NCBI GenBank assembly: GCA_009763385.1
Contig: CM019827.1
Coordinates: 113,053,204-113,117,203 of the forward strand
DNA from: Coix lacryma-jobi var. lacryma-jobi
Lineage: Eukaryota > Streptophyta > Magnoliopsida > Poales > Poaceae
DNA: 64,000 nt
Reading direction: 5' to 3'
The translations under genes were made by a program, and so were the position numbers. Under the pieces are notes generated by a model. It did not search any database. It saw nothing but the letters and a program-made list of their open reading frames with translations, and was not told the DNA's origin. This document shows, in pieces, positions 53,420 to 64,000 of this stretch; the first letter of the stretch is position 1, and every line of letters begins with the position of its first letter.

Positions 53420-56400
53420 TTATGTACCGACCTCTATGCTGGGATGAAATTTCTTAAGAAATCTTCCATTAATAGCTTTAGAAAACTCTTCCCCTAGTAA
53501 GGTCTTCAAAATGTACGCGTTGCCAGGCACATGTTTTACTATCTGAAAAGGACCTTCCCAATTTGGAGACCATTTACCAAATGCTTTATCTTTCGTTCCA
53601 ATTGGCAATACAACCTTCCAAACTAAATCCCCCTCTTCAAAGCATTTTTCCTTGACCTTTTTGTTGTAATACCTGGCAACACGTAATTTGTTCTTCTCTA
53701 TATTCTCTAATGCCTTGAGACAAATTAGGTGCAGATCTTCTAGTTCGTTCATCATTAAACTCTCATAATCTTCCTTCTTTAATTCATTCTGCAATGTAAC
53801 TCGTCTCGAACTCGATTGTAACTCCCAAGGCAACACAGCACAATGTCCATAAACCAACTCGTAAGGAGATATTTGAGTAGATCCATGACATGCCATTCGG
53901 TAAGCCCACAATGCTTCATTTAAGACCGAATGCCACTTTTTCGGTTTCTCATCGATCTTCTTCTGGATAATCTTAATCATAATCTTATTGGATGCTTCGG
54001 CTTGACCATTGGCTTGCGCATAATAAGGAGAAGAGTTACACAGCTTAATCCCCATTTCTTCAGCAAAATCATAGAATTCGGATGATGTGAACTGGGTCCC
54101 TTGATCTGTAGTTATAGTCTGAGGGATCCCGAATCTGTGAACTATATGCTCCTTGACAAAATTAATCATGTTCTCTGACGTAACATTCTTCAAAGGCACA
54201 GCTTCGACCCACTTGGTAAAGTAATCTGTAGCCAATAGTATGAATATGTGTCCTTTACTAGAAGGAGGATGAATCTGACCAATCAAATCTATAGCCCATC
54301 CTCTAAACGGCCATGGCTTGATAATTGGATTCATAGCCGATGCTGGAACTCTTTGAACATTTCCGAATCTTTGACAATCTTGACACCCTTTGTAATATTC
54401 AAAACAGTCCTCAAGCATAGTCGGCCAAAAATAACCGGTCCTTCTTATTATCCATTTCATTCGGTAGGCTGATTGATGCGCGCCACATAATCCCTCATGC
54501 ATTTCGTACATCAGCTTTTTTGCTTCTTCTTGACTTAAACACTTCAGAAGCACCCCATCTATAGACTTATAATACAGCTGATCATCAAGAAGTGTGAATT
54601 TGACAGCCTTATACCTGAGCTTTCGGGAAACCTTCTGTGATGGATTTTTCAAGTAATCGGCATTTTCTTTTCTCCAATCATTAAACATATGACCTTCATC
54701 CAAAGCAAGAACTTCCTGATCCTCCCGATACCCTGAAGCAGCTTGAGCTAATTTATTTGCCTCCTCATTGTGCTCCCTAGGGATATGATGTAAAGCTGCT
54801 ATCTGGAAATTTTTCAAAAGTTCTTGACATTTTTCATAATATTCCCTCAAAACGTCATTTTTGCATTCATACTGACCGATCAACTGGTTGATGACCAACT
54901 CAGAATCTCCAAAGATTTCGACAGCAAAGGCTTTTATCTCCACAAGAAGCTGAAGTCCTCTGAGTAGGGCTTCATACTCTGCTTGATTATTAGTAACATA
55001 AAACTCAATGGGGATAGCATATCTAAATGTTAACCCTTGTGGAGAAATCAAGAGAACACCTGCGCCACCACCTTTACTGCAAGATGAGTCGTCGAAAAAT
55101 AACGTCCAAGGTGCAACATTTATCATAATAGCAGAAGGATCACGATGATGAGTAATGAAATCAGCAATAGCTTGACCTTTCACAGCCTTTGCCGACTCGT
55201 ATCTCAAATCAAACTCCGATAGTGCCAGAATCCATTTGCCGATTCTTCCATTCAGAATAGGCATTGATAGCATGTGCTTTATTACGTCAAATTCAGAAAC
55301 TATCACACATCCGGCATCTAATAAGTAGTGCCGAAACTTTGTGCATGAGTAATATACACATAAACAAAGTTTTTCCATAGCCGAATACCTCATCTCTGGG
55401 TCTAACAGTTTTCGGCTAATGTAAGCTATTACTCTTTCTTTTCCTTCAAATTCTTGCATAAGGGCCGATCCTATTGTCAGTTTATCGGCCGCCACGTACA
55501 ATTTGAAAGGTTTATCAAGCTGGGGAGGTATTAATACTGGTGGTGCCTTCATATATTCTTTAATCTCGTCAAAAGCTTTCTGTTGTACGTCACCCCATAC
55601 GAATTTTTGATCTTTTTTAAGCTTCAGCAATGGGGAAAAAGACAAAACTCTTTCCGATAAACCAGATATGAACCTTCTTACAAAATTAATCTTGCCAAGT
55701 AACGATTGCAATTCTGTGAGGTTGGTTGGAGGGACAACTTTGTCTATCGCTTCCATGCTCTTCTTTCCGACCTCAATTCCTCCTTTATGGATCAGAAACC
55801 CCAAGAACTCTCCTGCCGAAACTCCAAAAGCACATTTGTTTGGATTCATCCTCAAGCCATGCTTCCTTGTGCACTCCAAAGTCTTCCTTAAATCAGCCAA
55901 ATGTTCTTTATGATTTCTGGACTTCATGACCACATCATCAATATAAATTTCTACAATTTTGCCGATCAATTCATGGAAGATGTAGTTCATAGCCCTTTGA
56001 TAAGTTGCGCCGACATTCTTCAATCCAAATGTCATCACAACCCATTCAAACAGACCAATATGACCGGGACATCTAAAGGCTGTCTTTGAAACATCTTCTA
56101 TTGCCATAAAGATCTGATTGTATCCAGCGTTACCGTCCATAAAGCTGATGACTTCGTAACCAGCCGCTGCATCAACAAGCAACTCAGCAACCGGCATCGG
56201 GTAACTATCCATTGGAGTAGCTTTATTGAGATCTCTAAAATCAATGCAGACCCTCATCTTTCCATTCTTCTTATACACTGGAACTATATTCGAAATCCAA
56301 TCTGCATACCTGCATGGTTGAATGAAATCCGCTTTCAATAACCTCTCAATTTCTTTTTTCACATCGGCCAGTACCTCTTCCTTAAAAATCTTCCGAGGAG

Positions 56401-56674
56401 GTTGCTTATAAGGACGATACCCGGGTTTGGTTGGTAGCCGATGTTCAACAATGGAGCGATTTAATCCAGGCATCTCTGTGTAATCCCATGCAAAACAATC
56501 TTTGAACTCCTTCAAAAGATTTATCAATTTCAATCTACACTCTGGATCCAAAGTGGTGCTGACATATATCGGTCTCGCTTCAGCTTCACTACCGATATTC
56601 ACTTCTTCTAACTTATCAGCCGACATAAAGCCTTGTCCCAATTTCCCTTCGTTTCTGTCAATTGGGTTATCCAT
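53420..56674 (-). CDS. Gypsy pol polyprotein: RT, RNase H, second RNase H, integrase
   Basis: An uninterrupted 1084-residue frame. RT spans about 90-290, with SFMDGNAGYNQ (catalytic Asp near 180) and YIDD at 244-247. The first RNase H is about 385-490. A second, archaeal-type RNase H is about 520-640 (LFFDDSSCSKGGGAGV, NNQAEYEALL, FGDSEL). The integrase zinc finger is about 722-768 (MHEGLCGAHQS, CQDCQRF). The integrase core has IDLIG near 796, TTDQGTQF near 857 and YYAQANGQAEAS near 893. A C-terminal chromatin-reading-type region ends WEGPFQIVKH. All catalytic residues I can judge are present. Protease and Gag, which normally precede RT in the same transcript, are missing. The ATG at 56674 may be just the first Met after the deletion. 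Enzymes for reverse transcription and integration could be made, but particles would need Gag from elsewhere. Confidence 0.93.
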   Translation of the reverse strand: MDNPIDRNEGKLGQGFMSADKLEEVNIGSEAEARPIYVSTTLDPECRLKLINLLKEFKDCFAWDYTEMPGLNRSIVEHRLPTKPGYRPYKQPPRKIFKEEVLADVKKEIERLLKADFIQPCRYADWISNIVPVYKKNGKMRVCIDFRDLNKATPMDSYPMPVAELLVDAAAGYEVISFMDGNAGYNQIFMAIEDVSKTAFRCPGHIGLFEWVVMTFGLKNVGATYQRAMNYIFHELIGKIVEIYIDDVVMKSRNHKEHLADLRKTLECTRKHGLRMNPNKCAFGVSAGEFLGFLIHKGGIEVGKKSMEAIDKVVPPTNLTELQSLLGKINFVRRFISGLSERVLSFSPLLKLKKDQKFVWGDVQQKAFDEIKEYMKAPPVLIPPQLDKPFKLYVAADKLTIGSALMQEFEGKERVIAYISRKLLDPEMRYSAMEKLCLCVYYSCTKFRHYLLDAGCVIVSEFDVIKHMLSMPILNGRIGKWILALSEFDLRYESAKAVKGQAIADFITHHRDPSAIMINVAPWTLFFDDSSCSKGGGAGVLLISPQGLTFRYAIPIEFYVTNNQAEYEALLRGLQLLVEIKAFAVEIFGDSELVINQLIGQYECKNDVLREYYEKCQELLKNFQIAALHHIPREHNEEANKLAQAASGYREDQEVLALDEGHMFNDWRKENADYLKNPSQKVSRKLRYKAVKFTLLDDQLYYKSIDGVLLKCLSQEEAKKLMYEMHEGLCGAHQSAYRMKWIIRRTGYFWPTMLEDCFEYYKGCQDCQRFGNVQRVPASAMNPIIKPWPFRGWAIDLIGQIHPPSSKGHIFILLATDYFTKWVEAVPLKNVTSENMINFVKEHIVHRFGIPQTITTDQGTQFTSSEFYDFAEEMGIKLCNSSPYYAQANGQAEASNKIMIKIIQKKIDEKPKKWHSVLNEALWAYRMACHGSTQISPYELVYGHCAVLPWELQSSSRRVTLQNELKKEDYESLMMNELEDLHLICLKALENIEKNKLRVARYYNKKVKEKCFEEGDLVWKVVLPIGTKDKAFGKWSPNWEGPFQIVKHVPGNAYILKTLLGEEFSKAINGRFLKKFHPSIEVGT

Positions 56675-56717
56675 CCAAGGATTGCTTTGAGAATCAATCT
56701 CTTGGATGAGCTTTCGG

Positions 56718-56735
56718 GTCCCACTGGGCGTGCCA
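56718..56735 (-). other. Primer-binding site of the Tat-like element
   Basis: Minus strand TGGCACGCCCAGTGGGAC, seven bases from the 5' LTR. It is the site usual for Tat/RIRE2-type grass gypsy elements, complementary to a cellular tRNA 3' end (tRNA-Arg is usually quoted). Confidence 0.85.
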
Positions 56736-56742
56736 AAAAGTG

Positions 56743-58287
56743 TGTTGACGCAAAACGTGACACCTCACGTCAAGCACACAGCAAGCCGAAAAGCTAGCTT
56801 CACTCGGGTGCCCGGAATGTGCTGAATCCGGAGACGTGCCAGTCGGTTTGACCTGAAAACCAACAAGGAAGAAAACTGTGAGAATACCTTTGGAACATGC
56901 CGGATAAAACCAGACAGTTCCATATGTGCGGCTTTGAAAGCCAATCACGACGGCACACAGCTATAGAAGCTGTCTGTCAGAGCATGTTTATAAAGTCATT
57001 CGGCTAGTATGAGAACAGAGTATGTAAAGCATATTAACTACCGAATGCATATGTAAAGAAAGACATGCTTGAGCAAATTAAAGATATTATAAACAGGTAA
57101 CTTGCAAATATAGATCTATTCAAATAACACATGCATAGGCTAATCCAACTAATCTGCCGCACGTTTAGTCTTCATAAACCGGTCAGGCATAAACTCAAGC
57201 AAAGCTAATCCACCGCATGATACCACTTGCTATAAGCCTACACCACTTCTTATAATTAGATTAATCCACCGCATGATACAATCTAATTATAACAAGCTAG
57301 AAGCATGCATGTATTTGAACAGATCTATAAAGGCTCATTAAGCTTAACCAATATCGGCAAACCAGCCGAATTGGGGTCCATGAAGAAGGAACAAACAAGC
57401 AAGCACGATTAAACTGATCTAAAACCTGCATCTGCCGCACGACACCTAGTTTCATCAAAGCCTAACCATGATTGGTATGCATGAACCCGCAACATGTAAC
57501 AATCTAGATTGAAAGTTGATTCAGCCATCATGATCTTATGATTAAAAGAGAGCACAAGCAAACTCGTGCGACAAGGCCGAACAAAGATTAATCTAGATTG
57601 GGCAAAAGAGTGTTACAAGAATTAAATAAATAAAACATATAACACATGATAACTTAATGAATCTATTGGATCTGCCAAATCTAATAGAGCCGATAACTAT
57701 TTTTACTCATGACTTAATCCGTCGCACGATACAAGGCATAAGCAAAAACTTCCCGTCATAAGCTTAAATCCGCCACACGATACTAAGCTTAATATACGAA
57801 ACTACTTGCATCATATCTAAATCCACCGCATGATACTAGACATGATGGCAAGGTTGCCGGTACTTACGGAGGTCGACGGATCGATGATTCCTCTCGAAGA
57901 ACTCGACGACACGACTAAGGACTCGAAGGTGGCACGGGGCCGGTTTGTATTGATATGGTTGTGAACAATTTTACAATGGTCGAGGGCTTATATTTATACC
58001 CTGGACGAAACATGAGTCCTAAACGATTACGACTTATACAACGAATTTTGGAAAGATACAAATACCATTCCTATTCTTCTCAGCATCCTCCATTGTCATG
58101 TATTTTCTTGCGCAAGCCATTTTCATTTCCCGAATGGAGTCACCGTTTCGCAAAACAGCCAATTATACAGGCATTTGCCGAAGTCCCAAAAACTAGCCGA
58201 CCGCCCGATCGTTTACCGAATGCTCCCCTTACTGCTGGCTGGGCCCTCTTGTCATCTTCTCGTGCGTGCGAAAATCTGGTGTTAACA
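56743..58287 (-). repeat. 5' LTR of the Tat-like element
   Basis: 1545 bp, with the pol promoter. The minus-strand TATA-like word TATAAATA is at 57991-57998, leaving a U3 of about 290 bp and a long R/U5. An 8-bp piece present in the other LTR near 47851 is missing here. Confidence 0.92.
57991..57998 (-). promoter_or_regulatory. Probable TATA box of the Tat-like 5' LTR
   Basis: Minus strand TATAAATA within 'gggtataaatataagccc'. The position suits the U3/R boundary. Inferred. Confidence 0.5.
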
Positions 58288-58292
58288 CTTTT

Positions 58293-58448
58293 ATATGGTA
58301 AAAACATGGATGTCCTACAAAACAAGTGAGAGCACCAAAACTCGTGGAACTTGTTAGTTTCAAACCCTACAACTATGCTTTGTGATTCATTTAGTGTCAT
58401 TTCATGCAATAGTTGATGGTTAATTATGAGCATTAGTGAGCGTCAACA
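58293..58448 (-). repeat. 3' LTR of the Athila-like element, last part
   Basis: Continuation after the nested element. It ends in GCGTCAACA, which mirrors the TGTTGA start. The polypurine tract 'aagcttgggggaact' on the minus strand (58449-58464) follows immediately inside. Confidence 0.85.
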
Positions 58449-58464
58449 AGTTCCCCCAAGCTTA

Positions 58465-61379
58465 CCCTTTGCTAGTCCCTTAGCAAAGTCAAACTTAACA
58501 GTGGATCAGGAGTTGCTACAATATCTGCACTTCTAACAAGTACTCATGCATTCAAACAAAAGTTCTCATTTAGATTAGAAAAGATATCATATTATTTATC
58601 ATGGGGCTTAGTACTTTACCTTGAATCATGAGTAATTGAAAGATAGAACGATCAAATCAAGCACTATGTCTCTAGCTCTTTCACTTCACCATTATCTTGG
58701 AGTTTTTATGAATTTTTAAAAAGCTTAAGAACATATGTTGTCAAATTAAACAATGGATCCAAAGAGAAAGTCAATCACACCATTGAATCGAGAAGTGCAT
58801 GTGTATGAAAAAATAGAGGCGGATGCTCTTTTAAATATATCACTCTCTTCTGTCTATTAGAGACACATGTCTATCAGACTAATTCTACTGTCGGACACGT
58901 GCCCATTTTTTATATTCATATATTTTTTTCTTTTTTTCTCTTTCTTTTTTCGAGGTTCCGGACACTTGTCCCTTTTTATTTCCTCGAGATCTATCTTTTT
59001 GAGGTTTCGGACACTTGTCCCTTTTTATTTCCTTGGAATCTTTTTTTTTCTTTTTTCAATAGCCATATGCTTCCAACAAACTTTTGAGAGGATAGGAACA
59101 GATAATCATGAGCATTTATGCGGAAGATAGATGAAATGTGTAAGTGATCTCAATTCAATAGTATGATAACTTCTCACAGGGTCAACAAAGCTTAATTTAA
59201 CTCAATGCAATTATTTACCATATTAATATTGGAAACTCTCCGGAACTCTAGTGTTGTTTAGAACAAGATAACAGTAGCTCAAATCATCACATATCATATC
59301 TGTCAATTACCTAGACTCTAGATCAAGCATTTGCTACCCATATATTTAATTTCATTTTAAGGCATCATTAATTTTTAAACTTAAGAGAACTCATGCTTAA
59401 AGGCTAGGTACTAGAAAGAAATACAATAGAGCAACTATACATCATTTCTATTTTAAGAAATTAGGGAGAGAGTTCTCCAGATTAGACATGCTTTATTCAT
59501 TTAATCTGACACACATTATAATATATTACTTAAAAAACACTAAGATAGTAGTAAGACATACCTGAATTACGAAGATAACGGGGGTGCGTCTCCCCTAAGC
59601 TAATCCCTTTGATCACATCGAGCCTTCATGTGCCCGAATATTTTTGTTCTTTTTCTTTTTAAGGGTGAGCCTTCATGTGCTCACATTTTTTTTGTATTTT
59701 GAATTTATTTATAAAAAGAAAAACTTAAGAGGATAAAGATACTTACCTGGATACACGGGAGTGCTTTCCCCCAAGCTGAATGTTGACGTAGTCGTTCGAT
59801 CTTGCAATGTAGCAGACTGGCAGTGAAAATGTTCTTCCTCTATTAGAGCTTTGATTGATGTTGATGGTTGTTGAAATAGTGCTCCAACAGTGGATGGAAC
59901 ATCCACTTGCTCGTCAGCTTTTCTTGGTCTTTAATCCTGTGAAACTCAAATAGACAATAAAACTTGTGGAACATATTTAGCATTAGTGGTTGGCCACTCA
60001 AGTTGTCCAGAGTTTCAGTAAGATCTCTTTCTCAATATTTTTGTATTTTAATATTTTTTATGATGCAAGAGAAAATGCAACAGGATAAATGTATGCATAT
60101 TTATTTTTGTTTTTATGCCACCACGGTGAATATTTCAAGTGGGTTTTTACACATCACAGAATTATTCACATGGGACTTTAGGTTTTATGATACAGTGCAA
60201 TAAGTAAAATATTTTTATTTTCTTTTTTTATGTAATGTTGATGCAGAGAAGTAAATATTCTATGGAGAGATGATGATGGAAAGTAAATATGCAAAATGAA
60301 AACTAATGCAGAAAAGATAAATATGGATAACTACTGATTTTACCTTTCAGCGAGGGTTCAATGTTTTAAGTCCTCTGAACAGGACTTCTCACCATGTTCA
60401 TTGCTGAGGTGCATCATTTGATGCTGATATGTAGACCTTGATAGCTACACCTCTTGATATGGTGTCACTCATGTTCTTCGTTCGCCCAACAATTTGAAGT
60501 GAAACTTTGATTGTGGAAGCTGGTAGCATCTTGCTCAGTGTGTATGTTCTTATAGATCCATGACCTTCACTTTGTAGAATTTGAGAGTTGACAAACCCCT
60601 CCATGTTTTGCTCAAGAGTGTGTCCTGCTCATAAAGACAAGGTAGAGATCAAGTGCATGGGCTCTGTTGGTGGAAAACACCAACAGAACCAAAAGTTTTG
60701 TTCATTCCTCTCTAACCTTAGACACATTGCACAAGATAAACTTGTTGTTTATGTGTTCTATTCAATCATAACATGAGTGATAAGATCAGAAGATGAGCAT
60801 GAAAGTAGCATCTTAAAAATATTTAACAGATCATATTACTTAACCCAAGGGAGGATAATCTATGTATAGTGTGTCGATCTTTTCATGATTGTGATATATC
60901 ATCTTCCAAAGGTTAGATGCATAACATTTTAGCTCATTTAGATAGTGAGATAGTGAGAGAGTAAAGCCATGAATAAGGAGTAAAGAACTAAACATGTTGG
61001 GTTGATTAGGTTGGATCAAGTGAGGTGCAACTTAAACATGTTTGGTTCTTTATTTATGCGCATACCAGAAACAAGGAGAAGCTTTTAAAGTGATGGTCAC
61101 TTACCTTGAAATGTTACCTTATCATTGAAGAGTGATTGCGTCGAACCACCTTGTGAAAGCTTCTCTTGTCTTGCTGGTTGTTGTTCATAAATGGCTTGTC
61201 TTCTCTTGCTTATCTCCAGTGGGATAGCTGAGTCTTGTTCTCAATAAGTCCAGACGATGGAGACTTTGTCAGCTATTCTTTTGATTTGTTGACTTCGGTA
61301 CTATCTCTTCATCTTCTAATTCTTACAGTGCAGTGACTTCATCCTTCATGATGTCTCCCTCAATTCCTAGCAGTTGGTT
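58465..61379 (-). other. Non-coding 3' half of the Athila-like element
   Basis: AT-rich, with no ORF of significance. A pair of near-identical 'cggacacttgtccctttttatttcc' tracts lies at about 58960 and 59008. A second 'cccccaagct' polypurine-like word lies near 59768. The place of pol is taken by this sequence. Confidence 0.6.
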
Positions 61380-62008
61380 CTTTCTTTGTCGGTTAAGTCA
61401 ACGTCTTCTCTTGGTTTCCTTCGGCTGCTCATAAATGGTGTAGTTGTTGATGAAGCAGCAATCCTTTTGATCGAAGATCCAAAAGTGGATGTCTCCAGGT
61501 CTGACATAGATAACAACATTGGTAGTGTCCAAGAACGATCTTCCAAGAATGAGTGATGGATCATATTCTTCTTTTTGGCTGGGGCAGCATCTAGTGGCTT
61601 GTACTGATCAAAGTGGTGAGTAGGAGGTCAAAGTGTCTTGAAGTTGGATTTCTCCTTCCTACCCTTGACCGTGAAGTAGATCTGCACAACAGAATCGTGT
61701 CTCCTCCAAGCTAGCTTGTGAAGTAGGTGGATACCCAAATTTATTCAACAACATGTTCATGAGTTGAAATTGTAGACCTTGTTGTTGTTGAAGTCGTACC
61801 ACCTCGTCCCCCAAACTAGCTCTTGTGTTGCAATGATTAGAAGTGAGGAGAACTTCCACTGCTTGTCTTCATAGTGAACCACCAATAGACTTCCTTCGGA
61901 CGACACATAGATGTTATAATGTAGTGGCATATCGTCACCTTGAAATTTGTTGTTGGTGTCGGTGTTGATGTCTTTGACAATGATGAGTGTTGGCATAGAT
62001 TGACCCAT
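61380..62008 (-). pseudogene. Athila-like gag end and protease remnant
   Basis: On the minus strand near 61480-61565 a frame reads PSLILGRSFLDTTNVVIYV and then GDIHFWIFDQ. It matches the C-terminal half of gypsy aspartic proteases, where ILGRxFL is conserved. The active-site DSG/DTG part is not visible. Upstream pieces at 61659-62008 (LRRL-like QQQQGLQFQLMNMLLNKFG) look like the helical end of Gag. Stops and frameshifts separate the pieces. The first internal ORF (63046-63261, MWNRQDIRRRFDLMASFHEN) may be another Gag remnant. No RT, RNase H or integrase follows. Confidence 0.5.
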
Positions 62009-63352
62009 ACGGGGTGAGTTGCATCCTATTCGTCATCAGTGTCCTGGCTTAGGCCTTGGGATGGCTCAAAGCTTGGTTGCCTTTGACATCACTAGTGACT
62101 TGTCCGATGATGAGTTTTATCTATCCACGGGTTGGGTTTTGGATCTTTAAGTTCGCACCATGAACAAGCAAATCTCATCTCCTACAAAATGTTAGTGGAC
62201 ATATACCCGAAGGATTGTACTGAATTTGAAACATGGGTTGTTATCCACAACTATGTGTTATTCATCCATGCTAATGAAAAGATAATTTTAAGATTACTTT
62301 AGCATAGACTAGCGTTTTATATGTTGGCTGCATTTTAACATAGTTCAAGGCACAAGATAACTTGCAGTAGAAGATAAATTGAAATAAACATTAATACTCA
62401 TAGTTTTTTCATCCATGATGAATGAGCTGAGTCTTCATTATGCAGTTCACTGTATGCCTTGCTTCATCTCTGATGTGAATTCATCTCAGGACTTTCCCAA
62501 AGTGTATTTAGAGTTCTCTGTAGGGGTTAGTCCGACAAAATATCCAATGTCTACACAAGCTATTTCAGATCAACAATCAAACCAAACTCCGTGTCTAATT
62601 TGATTAAGGCAGACTATTTAACCTAAGCACCATGCTTAATTTAAAAAGCCTATGAAAATACCCAATTGAAGTACTTTCAAACCAAAATATACTATGGCAA
62701 ACAAAGGGAGCATGAGAGCATAACCGAGATTTATTCAAAAAGAGATGACAAAGTATGATCAGAGTGAGGAGTATTTTATTTTTTTTATTTTTTTTAATAT
62801 TTTTTCATTTAGATGTAGATGATATGAATGCATGCAAGGAACTAAACATGACATGGATTTTATATGAGAAAACATAAACTAAATGAGGTGGATGAATGAT
62901 TAAAAGTAAACATGCAGTGGTATGCAAGAAATTAAAAAGATAACTACTCATAAAGTTTAAAGTCCATGAGCAAGACTGTCTCACCTTGATCATACTTACC
63001 ATGACTCACAACTGGGATTTGTGAGTGGTGCAGCGTAAATATCCGTCACATGAGATGAGAGTTGAATTGTTGTGACGACAACCTTTTCTTCAATCTACAC
63101 ATGATTAGAATAATATATATGTATGTATACACAAACCTGTGAGATGGTAGGGTTCCAGAATTAATGATGGATCTTGAATATTCAGGCACCCTGGGTTCTT
63201 CATTCTCGTGGAAGCTCGCCATAAGGTCAAAACGGCGTCTGATGTCCTGTCTATTCCACACTCAACAGAACAAGGGGTAATCCTACTAAAGCTAGTGGTA
63301 CACTAAATTAGCAGATATCAAGATTATTATCAAAATCTTTACACCAATCGCT
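62009..63352 (-). other. 5' region of the Athila-like element
   Basis: Mostly AT-rich. One short ORF at 63046-63261 (minus) starts about 90 bp from the primer site and has a donor-like 'cacaggtttg' near 63137. A spliced leader or Gag start is possible but not established. Confidence 0.4.
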
Positions 63353-63370
63353 TCTCCGGCAACGACGCCA
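63353..63370 (-). other. Primer-binding site of the Athila-like element
   Basis: Minus strand TGGCGTCGTTGCCGGAGA, eight bases from the LTR. It resembles the TGGCGCCGTTGCCGGGGA site complementary to tRNA-Asp used by Athila-type gypsy elements, with two visible differences. Confidence 0.75.
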
Positions 63371-63378
63371 AAAATTCT

Positions 63379-64000
63379 TGTTGATGTTTGTTAACGCAAA
63401 TAAGAATATGAAAGATTCCGCAAGCGCACAGAACATCATTGTAGCATTTTACCGGGAGTATTCCAGGATCGTTATTTATATTTTACCACTGGGAAACAAG
63501 GGTCAAGAATATGATAACTCACTATCATGCATCTACTAACTCAGAGTACTAATTAGACTAAAGCAGGAATGAATGATATATGATATGATAATGAATGAAA
63601 GCACAATAAATGAGAATTCAATGATAACTATAAAGATAACTATAGTGGGATGACAACGGGAGAGATCAAGGTCACTATGTACTTCTCTATTACTTGAGTT
63701 CTAAGGTAACAAGGATGAAAAGATATAGCAGTCATATAATAACACTTCGGGACATCAGAACACCAACCACAAAAAGAGATGAGAAGGGGGTTGGGAAGCT
63801 CTGACTACGGTCCTACGAACATCAACCCGAATGTGGTGGAATACGTCGGCCATCAGGGCTGTCACCACCTGGGGCTACCGCAACTATCCGTGGGGTTGAG
63901 CGCAACCTCAGGTAACCTATAGACTAGACACCAAGTCTAATCTATCGATTACTACTCTAATTATGGCCTATAACTAGAGCACTCGATACGAGCGGAGATC
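63379..64000 (-). repeat. 5' LTR of the Athila-like element, truncated by the window
   Basis: First 622 bp (plus-strand sense) of the second LTR, matching 45955-46576 with 17 substitutions and no indel that I can see. The rest lies beyond the window. Confidence 0.9.

Larger units (their letters stand above)
47256..58287 (-). mobile_element. Complete Tat-lineage gypsy element, gag-less, with two antisense genes
   Basis: LTRs at 47256-48808 and 56743-58287 (TGTTGACGC...GTTAACA) with a perfect target duplication CTTTT (47251-47255 and 58288-58292). The primer site is next to the right LTR and the polypurine tract next to the left, so it reads on the minus strand. Pol occupies 53420-56674 and starts about 45 bp from the primer site. 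Gag and protease are absent. 48958-53183 holds two plus-strand, spliced genes antisense to pol. The extra RNase H in pol and an antisense plant-mobile-domain ORF are marks of the Tat lineage (RIRE2/Grande relatives). By eye 23 substitutions and one 8-bp indel separate the LTRs, about 1.5%. Confidence 0.92.
45955..64000 (-). mobile_element. Non-autonomous Athila-like gypsy element; runs past window end
   Basis: Both LTRs start TGTTGATGTTTGTTAACGC (45955 and 63379). The primer site lies beside the right LTR and a polypurine tract beside the left one, so it reads on the minus strand. The left LTR is itself split by the Tat-like element at 47256-58287. The internal region is only 4.93 kb (58449-63378). 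It has a gag/protease remnant but no RT or integrase. The primer site resembles that of Athila elements (tRNA-Asp type). Across the 622 bp of right LTR visible, 17 substitutions separate it from the left LTR, about 2.7%. The left flank's last five bases are TCGAC. The other target copy is outside the window. Confidence 0.85.

Overview
The window is plant nuclear DNA, almost certainly from a grass. It consists nearly entirely of nested transposable elements, with no unambiguous host single-copy gene outside one. Pointers to a grass are a Sirevirus-type copia element, CACTA elements with 'accgggactaaa' subterminal repeats, a Stowaway MITE with a CTCCCTCCGTCC end, plant GT-AG introns and abrupt changes in GC. 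A panicoid grass is plausible, but the species cannot be read from the sequence.

Layout. 1-840 is a GC-rich exon-like block. 1110-2650 is a triplicated AT-rich, intron-like repeat, and 3681-3927 is a foldback MITE. A complete minus-strand Sirevirus-like Ty1/copia element occupies 4247-17686 (LTRs 1571 and 1558 bp, target duplication ATATG). It carries frameshifted gag and pol, a decayed envelope-like ORF and clusters of CATCGGA/TCCGATG palindromes. The DNA it interrupted runs on to a Helitron-like 3' terminus at 18278. At 18461-22938 a truncated CACTA with tnp2 remains lies between two ~690-bp direct repeats. It contains a triplicated intron segment, one copy of which holds a Stowaway MITE. 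A further MITE, a 31-G tract and unassigned DNA follow to 25431.

From 25432 the nest deepens. A minus-strand Ty3/gypsy copy (LTR 25432-26273, integrase remnants) holds a solo LTR (26885-28139, TSD CATGT). It is broken by an LTR fragment at 28496-28876, which is in turn broken by a large CACTA element starting at 28877. That CACTA carries an apparently intact two-exon F-box gene on the minus strand, a long tnp2 gene with three in-frame stops and a 4335-bp solo LTR (TSD ATCGG), two small spliced minus-strand genes, and two tandem arrays. No right CACTA terminus was found. At 45955 the DNA is entered by a non-autonomous, Athila-like minus-strand element whose second LTR runs off the window. Inside its left LTR sits a complete Tat-lineage gypsy element (47256-58287, TSD CTTTT).

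The Tat-like element is the most unusual object. It has an uninterrupted 1084-aa pol (RT, RNase H, second RNase H, integrase) beginning about 45 bp from the primer site, with no gag or protease. In the opposite orientation it has two multi-exon genes: a plant-mobile-domain/coiled-coil gene and an apparently intact 222-aa gene. LTR divergences counted by eye are about 2.7% for the Athila-like host, 1.5% for the nested Tat-like element and 0.9% for the Sirevirus. The first two agree with their nesting order.
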